Shown here one piece after another: positions 1 through 5,975 of a stretch of 6,093 bases of DNA (positions within the stretch are counted from its first letter, which is position 1; every line of letters starts with the position of its first letter). The position numbers were made by a program, and so were the translations under genes. The notes below the pieces were generated by a model. It did no database searches. It was not told the DNA's origin and worked only from the letters and a program-made list of their open reading frames with translations. The DNA is from Sulfurivirga caldicuralii (GTDB lineage Bacteria; Pseudomonadota; Gammaproteobacteria; Thiomicrospirales; Thiomicrospiraceae): positions 1 through 6,093 of the forward strand of contig DQVN01000044.1 of assembly GCA_015661715.1 (NCBI GenBank), in the 5' to 3' direction.

Positions 1-672
1 CAGTTTCCCCACCATGAGAATGAAATTGCTCAGAGTGAGTGTGCCACCGGTGAACATTTTGTTAACTACTGGATGCATGTGGGCTTTGTGCGCATTAATG
101 ATGAGAAGATGTCCAAATCATTGGGCAATTTCTTCACCATTCGCCAGGTGCTCAAGGCCTATCATCCAGAGGTGTTGCGCACTTTCTTGCTCTCAGCGCA
201 CTATCGCTCTCCGGTTAACTATTCAGAAGACAACCTGAACAAGGCCAAATCGGAGCTGCACCGCCTCTATGGCGTGCTGGAGGCGGTACCACCCACCACA
301 GCTGCGCAGGATACGGACTTTGAGGCGCGTTTCAATGGCGCCATGAATGATGATTTGAATACGCCGCAGGCGTTTGCCGTGTTGTTTGAGTTGGCGCGGG
401 AAGCCAATCGTACTCAAGATGGTTCATTGAGTGCGCTGTTGGTGCAGTTGGGCCAGCGCTTGGGGATTTTGCAGCAGTCCGCTGAGGCGTTTTTCCGTGC
501 TCAGCCGGGAAGTGAGCTGAGCGATACCGCCATAGCGGCCTTGATCGCTGAACGCAATGAGGCACGCAAGGCGCGGGATTTCGCTCGGGCTGATGCCATT
601 CGCGACCAGCTAAAACAGGCGGGTATTGAGTTGCTGGATGGCCCTGAGGGCACCCGTTGGCGTCGACAGTAG
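1..672 (+). CDS. cysS: Cysteinyl-tRNA synthetase, C-terminal 223 residues (5' end outside window)
   Basis: This is the 3' half of a class I aminoacyl-tRNA synthetase that charges tRNA-Cys with cysteine in the cytoplasm. The reading frame is open from base 1. The first visible residues are QFPHHENEIAQSE, the CysRS-specific segment in which the first His and the second Glu (window residues 4 and 8) correspond to zinc ligands of the E. coli enzyme. The KMSKS ATP-binding loop is at window residues 36-40 (bases 106-120). The helical anticodon-binding (DALR-type) region follows, with FNGAMNDDLNTPQA at about 111-124. The typical C-terminal signature with RNEAR, ARADAIRDQL and GIELLDGPEGTRW ends the protein at TAG. 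The E. coli enzyme is 461 residues, so roughly half is missing because of the window edge, not because of damage. No frameshift is seen. Its transcript probably ends at the terminator at 808-833. Confidence 0.97.
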   Translation, partial: QFPHHENEIAQSECATGEHFVNYWMHVGFVRINDEKMSKSLGNFFTIRQVLKAYHPEVLRTFLLSAHYRSPVNYSEDNLNKAKSELHRLYGVLEAVPPTTAAQDTDFEARFNGAMNDDLNTPQAFAVLFELAREANRTQDGSLSALLVQLGQRLGILQQSAEAFFRAQPGSELSDTAIAALIAERNEARKARDFARADAIRDQLKQAGIELLDGPEGTRWRRQ

Positions 673-690
673 TTCTTGGGGAAATCGGCT

Positions 691-751
691 ATAAGTTTTT
701 ATTTTTTCGTCATAAATAAAATTTGACATTCACTTGTGGGCGCGCTAGTAT
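691..751 (+). promoter_or_regulatory. Strong sigma-70 promoter with UP-like A/T tract, downstream of cysS
   Basis: The -35 box is a perfect TTGACA at 723-728. After a 17-base spacer comes the -10 box TAGTAT at 746-751 (4 of 6 consensus bases). The 32 bases upstream (691-722) are almost all A/T, as in the UP elements of stable-RNA promoters. The predicted start is about 757-760. No plus-strand gene follows: a terminator lies about 75 bases further on and the next gene (mltD) runs the other way. The promoter therefore appears to serve a short RNA. What is seen is the hexamers and spacing; strength and activity are inferred. Confidence 0.66.
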
Positions 752-757
752 TTTGCC

Positions 758-833
758 TGTACTCACATTTCTTCATGAGTATCCTCCTCTGATGATTTAA
801 TACTTTTAACCCGCGCAGTGCGCGGGTTTTTTT
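758..833 (+). ncRNA. Candidate small non-coding RNA, about 76 nt
   Basis: The element is bounded by a near-consensus promoter (723-751) and an intrinsic terminator (808-833). The predicted RNA has three parts. The first is a 5' hairpin of TACTCA (760-765) and TGAGTA (776-781), 6 bp with a 10-base C/U/A loop. The second is an unpaired pyrimidine-rich and A/U-rich stretch, including TCCTCCTCT (782-790) and GATGATTTAATACTTTT (791-807). The third is a GC-rich terminator hairpin with a U tail. This layout is typical of Hfq-dependent regulatory RNAs, and the CCUCCUC segment resembles anti-Shine-Dalgarno sequence. I do not recognise the family. Alternatives are a decayed stable-RNA (tRNA) operon that kept only its promoter and terminator, or simply the 3' UTR of cysS. 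The 5' end could be off by a few bases. Confidence 0.5.
808..833 (+). terminator. Rho-independent terminator after cysS and the candidate small RNA
   Basis: A 9-bp stem (AACCCGCGC at 808-816, GCGCGGGTT at 820-828) with seven G-C pairs closes a three-base AGT loop. A run of seven T follows at 827-833, partly shared with the stem. The T run is on the plus strand, so it ends rightward transcription. Read from the other strand the stem is followed by only TT and then AAAAG, so it would be a weaker stop for the convergent mltD transcript, although it may act in both directions. Confidence 0.88.
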
Positions 834-848
834 ATCGCTTCGGATTGT

Positions 849-2417
849 TCAGGAGCGTCTTTGGCGAGGCGTGGTATCACTCAGGTGAATAATCAGCTTC
901 TGTCCAGGGCGCAAAATGCTATTGTCGCTTAACCGATTCCAGCGTTTAAGTCTGTCGGTGCTGACCCCGTAACGCTTGGCCACCACCCACAGGCTGTCAC
1001 CCTTACGCACAATGTGGGTAACCGCTTTGCCGGTGGCGTGTGCTTTGGTCAGGCGCATGGGTTTTTTGGGAATTTTCAGCATCATGCCTGCGCGAAGGGG
1101 TTTGCGTACGGATAAGCCGTTGTATTGGGCCAGATGGCGCACAGACAAACCGTAGCGTTGGGCGATAGTCCAGAAGCTCTCGCCCTTTTTGACCCTGTGA
1201 CGGTGGGGTGTCCAACGAGGGCGCTTGCTGCGTTGGTTGAGGGCGGCCAGTTGTGTTTGGCTTAATCCGGCATCAGGTACCAGTAGAGTCCGACCGGCGA
1301 TAATATGATCAGTGCGCAGGCGGTTGAGTCGACGCAGATCAGCTACGGGGACACCGAAGCGTTTGGCGATCAGAATCAGACTGTCGCCCGGGCGGATGGT
1401 GTAGCGCTTGATTTGAACGGCCAGCTGCTGGGGTTGCGTCTGCCAGGCCTGGGCCACCTTGGCAGCGGCCGATTGAGGTAGCAGTAGATAGTGGGGGCCC
1501 TCCGGCGGGGTGGCGTTGCGCTTATAACCGGCATTGAGGTGGAAGAATGTCTCGGCCTCTACGCCGGCCAGTTTCCGGGCGGCGGGCAGGGCGATCTGTT
1601 TGTCGAAGACCACCACGGTGTATTCGGGTTTTAACGGCAGCTGGGGCAGTGCCTGTTTGCCATGGCGCAAGATATTAGCCACCGCCAGCAGCTGTGGGAC
1701 ATAGTGGCGCGTTTCTTTGGGGAGATATTTCTGTATTGCCCAGAAGTCCGGATTCTGTCCCGGATGGCGCTGGCGGTATTTGCGCATTGCCTTGAGCACA
1801 TTGCCAATACCGCCGTTGTAGGCGGCCAGGGCCAGCAGCCAGTCGCCTGTCATGTTGTACAGCTTCTGTAAATAGTTGAGCGCTGCACCGGTGCTGGCCA
1901 GGGGGTCGCGCCGTCCGTCATACCACCAGTTGATCTTAAGACCTTCATGACGGGCGGTGGATTCGGTGAACTGCCACAACCCCGCCGCCCCCTGCCAGGA
2001 GTGGGCATATGGGTTGAATGCGCTTTCTACCACCGGCAGCAGCGCAATATCCAGAGGCATGTCCCGTGCCTGAAGCTGCTGCACGATATGGGGTAGGAAA
2101 GGACGGGCACGCGCAAAGGTACGTGGCAGGTGCTTAGGGTGGCGCAGAAAGAAGCGCTCGTAGTTTTCTATCTTTTCCGCTTCATAGGGCAGGGAAAAAT
2201 TGCGTGCCAGAAGGTCAATCAGATCCTTTGGCGGGGCAGGGCGCTTAGCAGGATCAGCCTGATGGGATTGGGGGGGGCTGTCCGTTTCCGGGGTTGCGGT
2301 GTCTTTGGCGTTCGGCACGCCCGGGTGGGCGAGCCGCGCTGTGTCGGTTGAGCGCTGGGGCAGGCTCTGACAACCCGCCAAAATTACCAGCGTTATCAGG
2401 GTAAGCAGTGCTTTCAC
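849..2417 (-). CDS. mltD: Membrane-bound lytic murein transglycosylase D with three LysM domains
   Basis: MltD cleaves the MurNAc-GlcNAc bond of peptidoglycan, forming 1,6-anhydro-MurNAc ends, from an anchor in the outer membrane. The protein has 522 residues. A lipoprotein signal with lipobox LAGC puts the lipidated Cys at residue 16; Gln at +2 (no Asp) fits outer-membrane sorting. A Pro-rich linker covers about 35-65. The SLT (family 1) domain spans about 115-255, with catalytic Glu131 in LPVVESAFNPYAHS, then GAAGLWQF (143-150) and LALAAYNGG (195-203). Three LysM repeats lie at about 338-381, 406-450 and 467-511. E. coli MltD is 452 residues, so this form is longer at the LysM end. The start is GTG, overlapping the gloB stop as GTGA; GGAG at 2429-2426, 8 bases upstream, is the ribosome site. 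gloB and mltD are very probably cotranscribed. Eight C in a row lie in the linker coding sequence. Confidence 0.96.
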   Translation of the reverse strand: MKALLTLITLVILAGCQSLPQRSTDTARLAHPGVPNAKDTATPETDSPPQSHQADPAKRPAPPKDLIDLLARNFSLPYEAEKIENYERFFLRHPKHLPRTFARARPFLPHIVQQLQARDMPLDIALLPVVESAFNPYAHSWQGAAGLWQFTESTARHEGLKINWWYDGRRDPLASTGAALNYLQKLYNMTGDWLLALAAYNGGIGNVLKAMRKYRQRHPGQNPDFWAIQKYLPKETRHYVPQLLAVANILRHGKQALPQLPLKPEYTVVVFDKQIALPAARKLAGVEAETFFHLNAGYKRNATPPEGPHYLLLPQSAAAKVAQAWQTQPQQLAVQIKRYTIRPGDSLILIAKRFGVPVADLRRLNRLRTDHIIAGRTLLVPDAGLSQTQLAALNQRSKRPRWTPHRHRVKKGESFWTIAQRYGLSVRHLAQYNGLSVRKPLRAGMMLKIPKKPMRLTKAHATGKAVTHIVRKGDSLWVVAKRYGVSTDRLKRWNRLSDNSILRPGQKLIIHLSDTTPRQRRS

Positions 2418-3196
2418 CGTTTCGGCTCCAGCTCACCGGTGGCGTCCAGGTTGTCTTTCCAGGCGCGCAAGGTGGCGAACAGGCTGGCATCCGTCTCCTC
2501 CGCGCCCCGCTCCAGCAGGGTTTGACGCAGAGGGGCGTGGTCGAAGCGCAGGAAGGGGTTGGTGGCCTTTTCCAACCCCATGGGCGCGGGCACACAGGGT
2601 TGGCCCTGCTTGTAGTTGGCAATGGTCTGGGCCATGCGGGTCAAGATGTCGGGATTGTCCGGCTCCGCCCGGGCGGCGAAGTGGATATTGGCCCAGGTGT
2701 ATTCGTGACCGCAATAGACCAGGGTGTCATCGGGCAGGGTGCGCAGTTTTTTCAGGGAAGCGGCCATCTGTTCGGCGGTGCCTTCAAACAAGCGCCCGCA
2801 GCCGGCGGTAAACAGGGTATCCCCGGTGAAGGCTGCCTGACTGTTCACGAAGCTTATGTGATCCAGGGTATGGCCAGGCGTTTGAAGAACATTGAGTATC
2901 CAGCCTTCTAGCGCTAGGCGGTCGCCTTCTTTCAAGGGTTGGTCGATGGCGTCAAATCGGCTGTTGACTGGCCCATAGACCGGCATGGGGCCGAGATGGT
3001 CCAGCAAGTCGGTCACGCCCTGGGTGTGGTCATAGTGATGGTGGGTGATCAGGATACCGTGCAAGTGAAGGCCAAGGTTTTCCAGCGCCGTCAGCACGAC
3101 GGTGGCATCACCCGGATCTACCACCCAGGCGGTTTTATCGTGTTGCAGCAGCCAGATATAGTTGTCGTCCAGCGCGCGAAGGCCGTGAATCTGCAT
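2414..3196 (-). CDS. gloB: Hydroxyacylglutathione hydrolase (glyoxalase II)
   Basis: Glyoxalase II hydrolyses S-lactoylglutathione to D-lactate and glutathione, the second step of glutathione-dependent methylglyoxal detoxification in the cytoplasm. The 260-residue length is normal for the family. The metallo-beta-lactamase fold shows its full binuclear metal site: THHHYDH at 51-57 (ligands His52, His54, Asp56, His57), His109 in TPGHT, bridging Asp126 in FTGDTLF, and His164 in YCGHEYT. The C-terminal HAGH domain includes NPFLRFD at 213-219, in the region that binds glutathione. The ATG start is preceded by AGGGG at 3207-3203, 6 bases away. It is first in a two-gene unit with mltD, overlapping it by 4 bases. 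It is divergent from the YafS-like gene, as in the E. coli neighbourhood. Confidence 0.97.
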   Translation of the reverse strand: MQIHGLRALDDNYIWLLQHDKTAWVVDPGDATVVLTALENLGLHLHGILITHHHYDHTQGVTDLLDHLGPMPVYGPVNSRFDAIDQPLKEGDRLALEGWILNVLQTPGHTLDHISFVNSQAAFTGDTLFTAGCGRLFEGTAEQMAASLKKLRTLPDDTLVYCGHEYTWANIHFAARAEPDNPDILTRMAQTIANYKQGQPCVPAPMGLEKATNPFLRFDHAPLRQTLLERGAEETDASLFATLRAWKDNLDATGELEPKR

Positions 3197-3212
3197 GGCA
3201 TGCCCCTATAAT
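3184..3212 (+). promoter_or_regulatory. Possible promoter for the YafS-like gene / rnhA / M23 unit
   Basis: A perfect -10 hexamer TATAAT lies at 3207-3212. The -35 is poor: GTGAAT at 3185-3190 with a 16-base spacer matches 3 of 6 bases. The predicted start near 3219 leaves a leader of about 30 bases before the ATG at 3249, and would exclude translation from the in-frame ATG at 3195. The box overlaps the 5' leader of gloB on the other strand. Confidence 0.45.
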
Positions 3213-3231
3213 GAGCGTAAAATTGACGGCT

Positions 3232-3260
3232 ATTTTAACAGGCTTACTATGGCGTTTCAG
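3232..3260 (-). promoter_or_regulatory. Probable promoter for gloB-mltD
   Basis: Read on the minus strand, CTGAAA (3260-3255, 4 of 6 -35 bases) is followed by a 17-base spacer and TAAAAT (3237-3232, 5 of 6 -10 bases). Transcription would start near 3225, about 28 bases before the gloB ATG. The -35 lies inside the first codons of the divergent YafS-like gene, so the two promoters interleave. Confidence 0.5.
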
Positions 3261-4010
3261 TTGCAGGCGTTACTTAACCACTGGTACCGGCGGCCCGGGC
3301 AACAGGCTCTGTTGGGGGCGCAGAAGGCGCTGCTGGATGAAGCCTTGACGCAGATATTCGGCTTTTATCTGGTGCAGTTGGGCGCGCCTTGGCCAGAGGA
3401 TCTGTTGCGCACCAGCCGTATCGACACCCGTATCGTGTGTGAGCGTGCACCGGTTCGCATTGATGGGATGGATACGGTGGTGGCGGATGTGGATTATCTG
3501 CCTTTTTCCCGGGAGAGCGTGGATGCGGTGGTGTTACCCCACACGCTGGAGGCGGTGGATGATCCCTATCACCTGTTACGCCAGGTAGACCGCATTCTGG
3601 TGTTGGATGGCCATGTCATCATTACCGGATTTAACCCCAATAGCCCCGCCAATTGGCGCATCCGCTGGTTTGGACGGGAGCGCAAGACATTCGCCCGGCT
3701 TCACTGGTTGCGTATGCATCGGGTGGTGGACTGGTTGAACCTGATGGGATATGAAATCAAGCTGGCCCAGCATATTCCCTCCGCCTGGCTGCCTCAGCGC
3801 TTTTCCAAGCAGGCGGAGCGGCTGGATTATCTGTTGGAAAAGAGCGCCCTGCATCCGGGGCGGCTTTATGGCATTGTGGCGCAAAAACGCAGTGTGCCGC
3901 TGACCCCATCCGGGCTGAACTGGAAACTGGCCAATTGGCTGCCCATCAACAAGGGCAGCTGGGTGCCGACGCGTCGGATTCTACACAGGAGCGTGCATGA
4001 AAAAAGTTGA
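3249..4010 (+). CDS. yafS: YafS-like class I SAM-dependent methyltransferase
   Basis: This is a 253-residue cytoplasmic protein of the methyltransferase family next to rnhA in many gammaproteobacteria; its substrate is not established. The visible Rossmann-type segments are [23 protein letters not shown] at about 79-101 (written here in two parts: [14 protein letters not shown] and AVVLPHTLE) and [15 protein letters not shown] at 116-130, matching the acidic loop, strand 4 and strand 5 of the fold. The usual glycine-rich motif I (GxGxG) is absent; [13 protein letters not shown] (39-51) stands in its place. A longer frame begins at ATG 3195, but ATG 3249 is chosen because CAGG lies 6 bases upstream, the 3195 ATG overlaps the gloB start and precedes the probable promoter, and [12 protein letters not shown] matches the usual family N-terminus. 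Its 3' end overlaps rnhA by 14 bases. The methyltransferase fold is well supported; catalytic activity is inferred. Confidence 0.86.
   Translation: MAFQLQALLNHWYRRPGQQALLGAQKALLDEALTQIFGFYLVQLGAPWPEDLLRTSRIDTRIVCERAPVRIDGMDTVVADVDYLPFSRESVDAVVLPHTLEAVDDPYHLLRQVDRILVLDGHVIITGFNPNSPANWRIRWFGRERKTFARLHWLRMHRVVDWLNLMGYEIKLAQHIPSAWLPQRFSKQAERLDYLLEKSALHPGRLYGIVAQKRSVPLTPSGLNWKLANWLPINKGSWVPTRRILHRSVHEKS
3987..3991 (+). promoter_or_regulatory. Ribosome binding site of rnhA, inside the YafS-like gene
   Basis: AGGAG lies 5 bases before the rnhA ATG at 3997, within the last codons of the upstream gene. It fixes the rnhA start and suggests coupled translation. Confidence 0.8.
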
Positions 4011-4446
4011 GTTGTTTACCGACGGAGGCTGCCGCGGCAATCCCGGAATAGGGGGGTGGGCGGCGCTGCTACGCTACGGCGCCCATGAGCGCACCCTGTC
4101 TGGCGCAGTGGGTGATACCACCAACAACCGCATGGAGCTGCAAGCGGTGATTGAGGGGTTGAAGGCGCTGAAGGAGCCGGTTGAGGTGACCATCACGACG
4201 GACTCCCAGTATGTTAAAAAGGGGGTGACAGAATGGATGGCCAACTGGAAGCGGAATGGTTGGAAAACAGCCAATAAAAAACCGGTCAAAAACAGAGACT
4301 TATGGGAAGCATTGGATGCTCAATTGCAACGACATCGCGTCCACTGGCGCTGGGTCAAAGGCCATGCGGGGCACAGGGAAAATGAACGGGTGGATCAACT
4401 GGCCAATCAGGCCATGGATGCATGGCAGGCGCGTCATGAGAATTAA
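3997..4446 (+). CDS. rnhA: Ribonuclease HI
   Basis: RNase HI cuts the RNA strand of RNA/DNA hybrids in the cytoplasm, clearing R-loops and helping remove primers. The 149 residues are close to the 155 of E. coli. All catalytic residues are present: Asp9 in [11 protein letters not shown], Glu47 in NNRMELQA, Asp69 in TTDSQYV, and Asp133 in ENERVDQLA, with His123 in VKGHAGH. These correspond to E. coli Asp10, Glu48, Asp70, Asp134 and His124. The basic protrusion ([17 protein letters not shown], about 74-90) typical of bacterial RNase HI is present. The gene begins 14 bases before the YafS-like gene ends and its own end overlaps the M23 gene by 11 bases, so it is the middle member of a tight unit. 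In E. coli the partner gene dnaQ is adjacent; here two other genes lie between. Confidence 0.98.
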   Translation: MKKVELFTDGGCRGNPGIGGWAALLRYGAHERTLSGAVGDTTNNRMELQAVIEGLKALKEPVEVTITTDSQYVKKGVTEWMANWKRNGWKTANKKPVKNRDLWEALDAQLQRHRVHWRWVKGHAGHRENERVDQLANQAMDAWQARHEN

Positions 4447-5302
4447 TTGGGCGCTGTTATTGGCGTTTTGGGCAGGTATGAGTTGGGCGGCGAGCGTGGA
4501 GATCCGCGGTGAGTTGCGCCCCGGCGGTTATGGTATCGTGCAAGCGCCCACGGGCAGTGTGGTGCGCTACAACGGCCGCACTATTCGAGTGGATGCGTTG
4601 GGGCAACTGCCCATCGGTTTTGCCCGGGATCAGCGTCAGGCCGTGGTGGAGGTTCAGCTGCCGGATGGGCGGCGGATTAAGCGCAGTGTGGCGTTGGCGC
4701 CCCGCCAGTATGATATTCAGCGCATCAATGGCTTAAAAAAACAGCATGTTACGCCGGATAAGGAGACCTTAAAGCGTATTCGCGCCGATATCGCCAAGGC
4801 CAAGGCGGCACGACGGTTGTTTTTGCGTCAGCCTAAAGGGTGGTTGCAGCGGCCGTTTGTCTGGCCCACAGGGGGCATTATCAGCGGAGTGTATGGATCG
4901 CAGCGGATTTTGAATGGCCAGCCCCGCAGGCCCCATTTCGGTGTGGATATTGCCGCGCCCCGGGGTACTCCTGTCTATGCGCCGGCGGAGGGCAAAGTGA
5001 CCTTGGCGGCATCAATGGTGCTCAGCGGTAATACCCTGATGATCGACCATGGCTATGGGCTCCGCTCCACCTTTATGCATTTGCAGCGCCTGCGGGTCAA
5101 GCCGGATAGTTGGGTGAAGAAAGGCCAACTGGTTGGGGAGGTGGGCGCCACCGGCCGGGCGACCGGGCCCCATCTGCACTGGGGCATGAGTTGGTTCAAT
5201 GTGCGCTTGGATCCGGCGCTGTTTGTGGGGGTGAGCACACTGCAAAAGGGGGATCGGGTCAGGGCAAACACCACTGCAGTAGCAAAATCCGCTGGAAAGT
5301 GA
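4436..5302 (+). CDS. Secreted M23-family (LytM-type) zinc peptidase, probable peptidoglycan endopeptidase
   Basis: The 288-residue precursor has a signal peptide at 1-18 or 1-19 ([18 protein letters not shown]), with likely cleavage after SWA. A beta-rich N-terminal domain of about 80 residues follows (20-95), ending in YDIQRINGL, then a basic helical linker (about 108-131). The M23 domain spans about 140-265. Its active site is complete: zinc ligands His167 and Asp171 in RPHFGVD and His248 in HLHWG, plus catalytic His215 (FMHL) and His246. It is therefore expected to cut peptide cross-links in the periplasm, unlike degenerate activators such as EnvC. The frame is open upstream to 4256 inside rnhA, but ATG 4436 is chosen because the signal peptide starts there and AGG lies 6 bases upstream. 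The 3' end overlaps the convergent sfsA by 44 bases. The family is recognisable in pseudomonads and relatives; I know no settled gene name. Confidence 0.93.
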   Translation: MRINWALLLAFWAGMSWAASVEIRGELRPGGYGIVQAPTGSVVRYNGRTIRVDALGQLPIGFARDQRQAVVEVQLPDGRRIKRSVALAPRQYDIQRINGLKKQHVTPDKETLKRIRADIAKAKAARRLFLRQPKGWLQRPFVWPTGGIISGVYGSQRILNGQPRRPHFGVDIAAPRGTPVYAPAEGKVTLAASMVLSGNTLMIDHGYGLRSTFMHLQRLRVKPDSWVKKGQLVGEVGATGRATGPHLHWGMSWFNVRLDPALFVGVSTLQKGDRVRANTTAVAKSAGK

Positions 5303-5975
5303 TCGCCTCAGGCGTAGCCTTAAACTGGAGCGGATAGATCTCCACGCCCGCCTGAGCGGCCTGATAGAGTAACTCACTGTAGGTGGGGTCAATTTCCCAG
5401 GCAGGGCGAAAGGCGGTGCAATCTGTGCGCTGCACGGTGAGCACAATGGCTGCGCGGTGGCCGCACGCGACCATGTGCATCAACTCACGCATGTGCTTTT
5501 GCCCCCGGCTGGTGCGCGCATCTGGAAACAGGGCCCGGCCCGCGTCATCCACGGCGGTGACATTTTTCACCTCCACATAGCAAGGGGGCAACGAATCGCT
5601 TTCCAGCAGCAGGTCGATGCGGCTGCGTTCCTGGCCATAACGTACTTCCGTTCTGATTGTGGCGTAGGACTGTAAGGTTTGAATGGCGCCGGCTTGAATC
5701 GCTTCCTGAGCCAGCGCATTGCTGCGGGCGGTGTTGACGCCCACGCAGATCTGATTGACTTCGGTCAGCTCCCAGGTGTAATGGGTTTTGCGCTTGGGGT
5801 CTGGATGGTGGCTGAGCCAGATGCGGCTGCCGGGATCGGATACGCCCAGCATGGAGCCAGTATTGGGGGTGTGGGCGAGAATGGTCTCGCCACTGTCCAG
5901 CACCACATCCGCCAGGAAGCGTTTGTAGCGGCGGATCAGCGTGCCGGGCAAAAGTGGCGGGTCGAAAATCACCAC
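5259..5975 (-). CDS. sfsA: SfsA family protein (sugar fermentation stimulation protein homolog)
   Basis: SfsA was named in E. coli for an effect on maltose metabolism; its molecular role is still unclear and DNA binding has been reported. The 238 residues match the usual length (E. coli 234). The N-terminal OB-like part has RYKRFLADV at 16-24 and HTPNTGSM at 35-42. The C-terminal part contains RSRIDLLL (117-124) and YVEVKNVT (133-140), which give the Asp121, Glu135, Lys137 pattern of a PD-(D/E)XK nuclease-like core. FPDARTSRGQKHMREL (150-165) is the family signature. The frame begins GTG GTG. Here GTG 5975 is used because GAGG of GAGGTGA (5986-5980) ends 7 bases upstream. GTG 5972 is an equal alternative: it gives MIFDPPL, matching E. 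coli MEFSPPL, and a GTGA overlap with dnaQ. The gene follows dnaQ on the same strand, so cotranscription is likely. Confidence 0.95.
   Translation of the reverse strand: MVIFDPPLLPGTLIRRYKRFLADVVLDSGETILAHTPNTGSMLGVSDPGSRIWLSHHPDPKRKTHYTWELTEVNQICVGVNTARSNALAQEAIQAGAIQTLQSYATIRTEVRYGQERSRIDLLLESDSLPPCYVEVKNVTAVDDAGRALFPDARTSRGQKHMRELMHMVACGHRAAIVLTVQRTDCTAFRPAWEIDPTYSELLYQAAQAGVEIYPLQFKATPEAITFQRILLLQWCLP

Noticed and set aside
775..792. Five-codon frame ATG...TGA (MSILL) inside the candidate small RNA
   Set aside because: No Shine-Dalgarno sequence precedes the ATG, and the frame overlaps the 5' hairpin. There is no downstream plus-strand gene for it to control as a leader peptide.
2254..2622. 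122-codon minus-strand frame across the gloB/mltD junction
   Set aside because: It is an out-of-frame shadow of two genes with intact motifs; no sign that it reflects a frameshift or fusion.
2408..2911. 167-codon plus-strand frame opposite gloB
   Set aside because: It is a mirror of the gloB coding sequence, with no recognisable domain and no separate promoter or ribosome site; GloB has all its metal ligands.
3195..3248. 18-codon N-terminal extension of the YafS-like protein from ATG 3195
   Set aside because: It overlaps the gloB start codon, lies before the likely promoter start, lacks a ribosome site and does not resemble the family N-terminus.
3223..3250. TTGACG (3223-3228) and TACTAT (3245-3250) with a 16-base spacer as a plus-strand promoter
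   Set aside because: The -10 would overlap the start codon of the YafS-like gene, so the transcript would begin inside it. The next in-frame starts would lose the N-terminus.
4256..4435. Upstream extension of the M23 frame inside rnhA
   Set aside because: It is out of frame with rnhA, whose protein is clearly real. The signal peptide begins at 4436 with a ribosome site just before it.
5012..5446. 144-codon minus-strand frame across the M23/sfsA junction
   Set aside because: It overlaps two well-identified genes in another frame and has a low-quality, Pro/Arg/Ser-rich composition typical of shadow frames.
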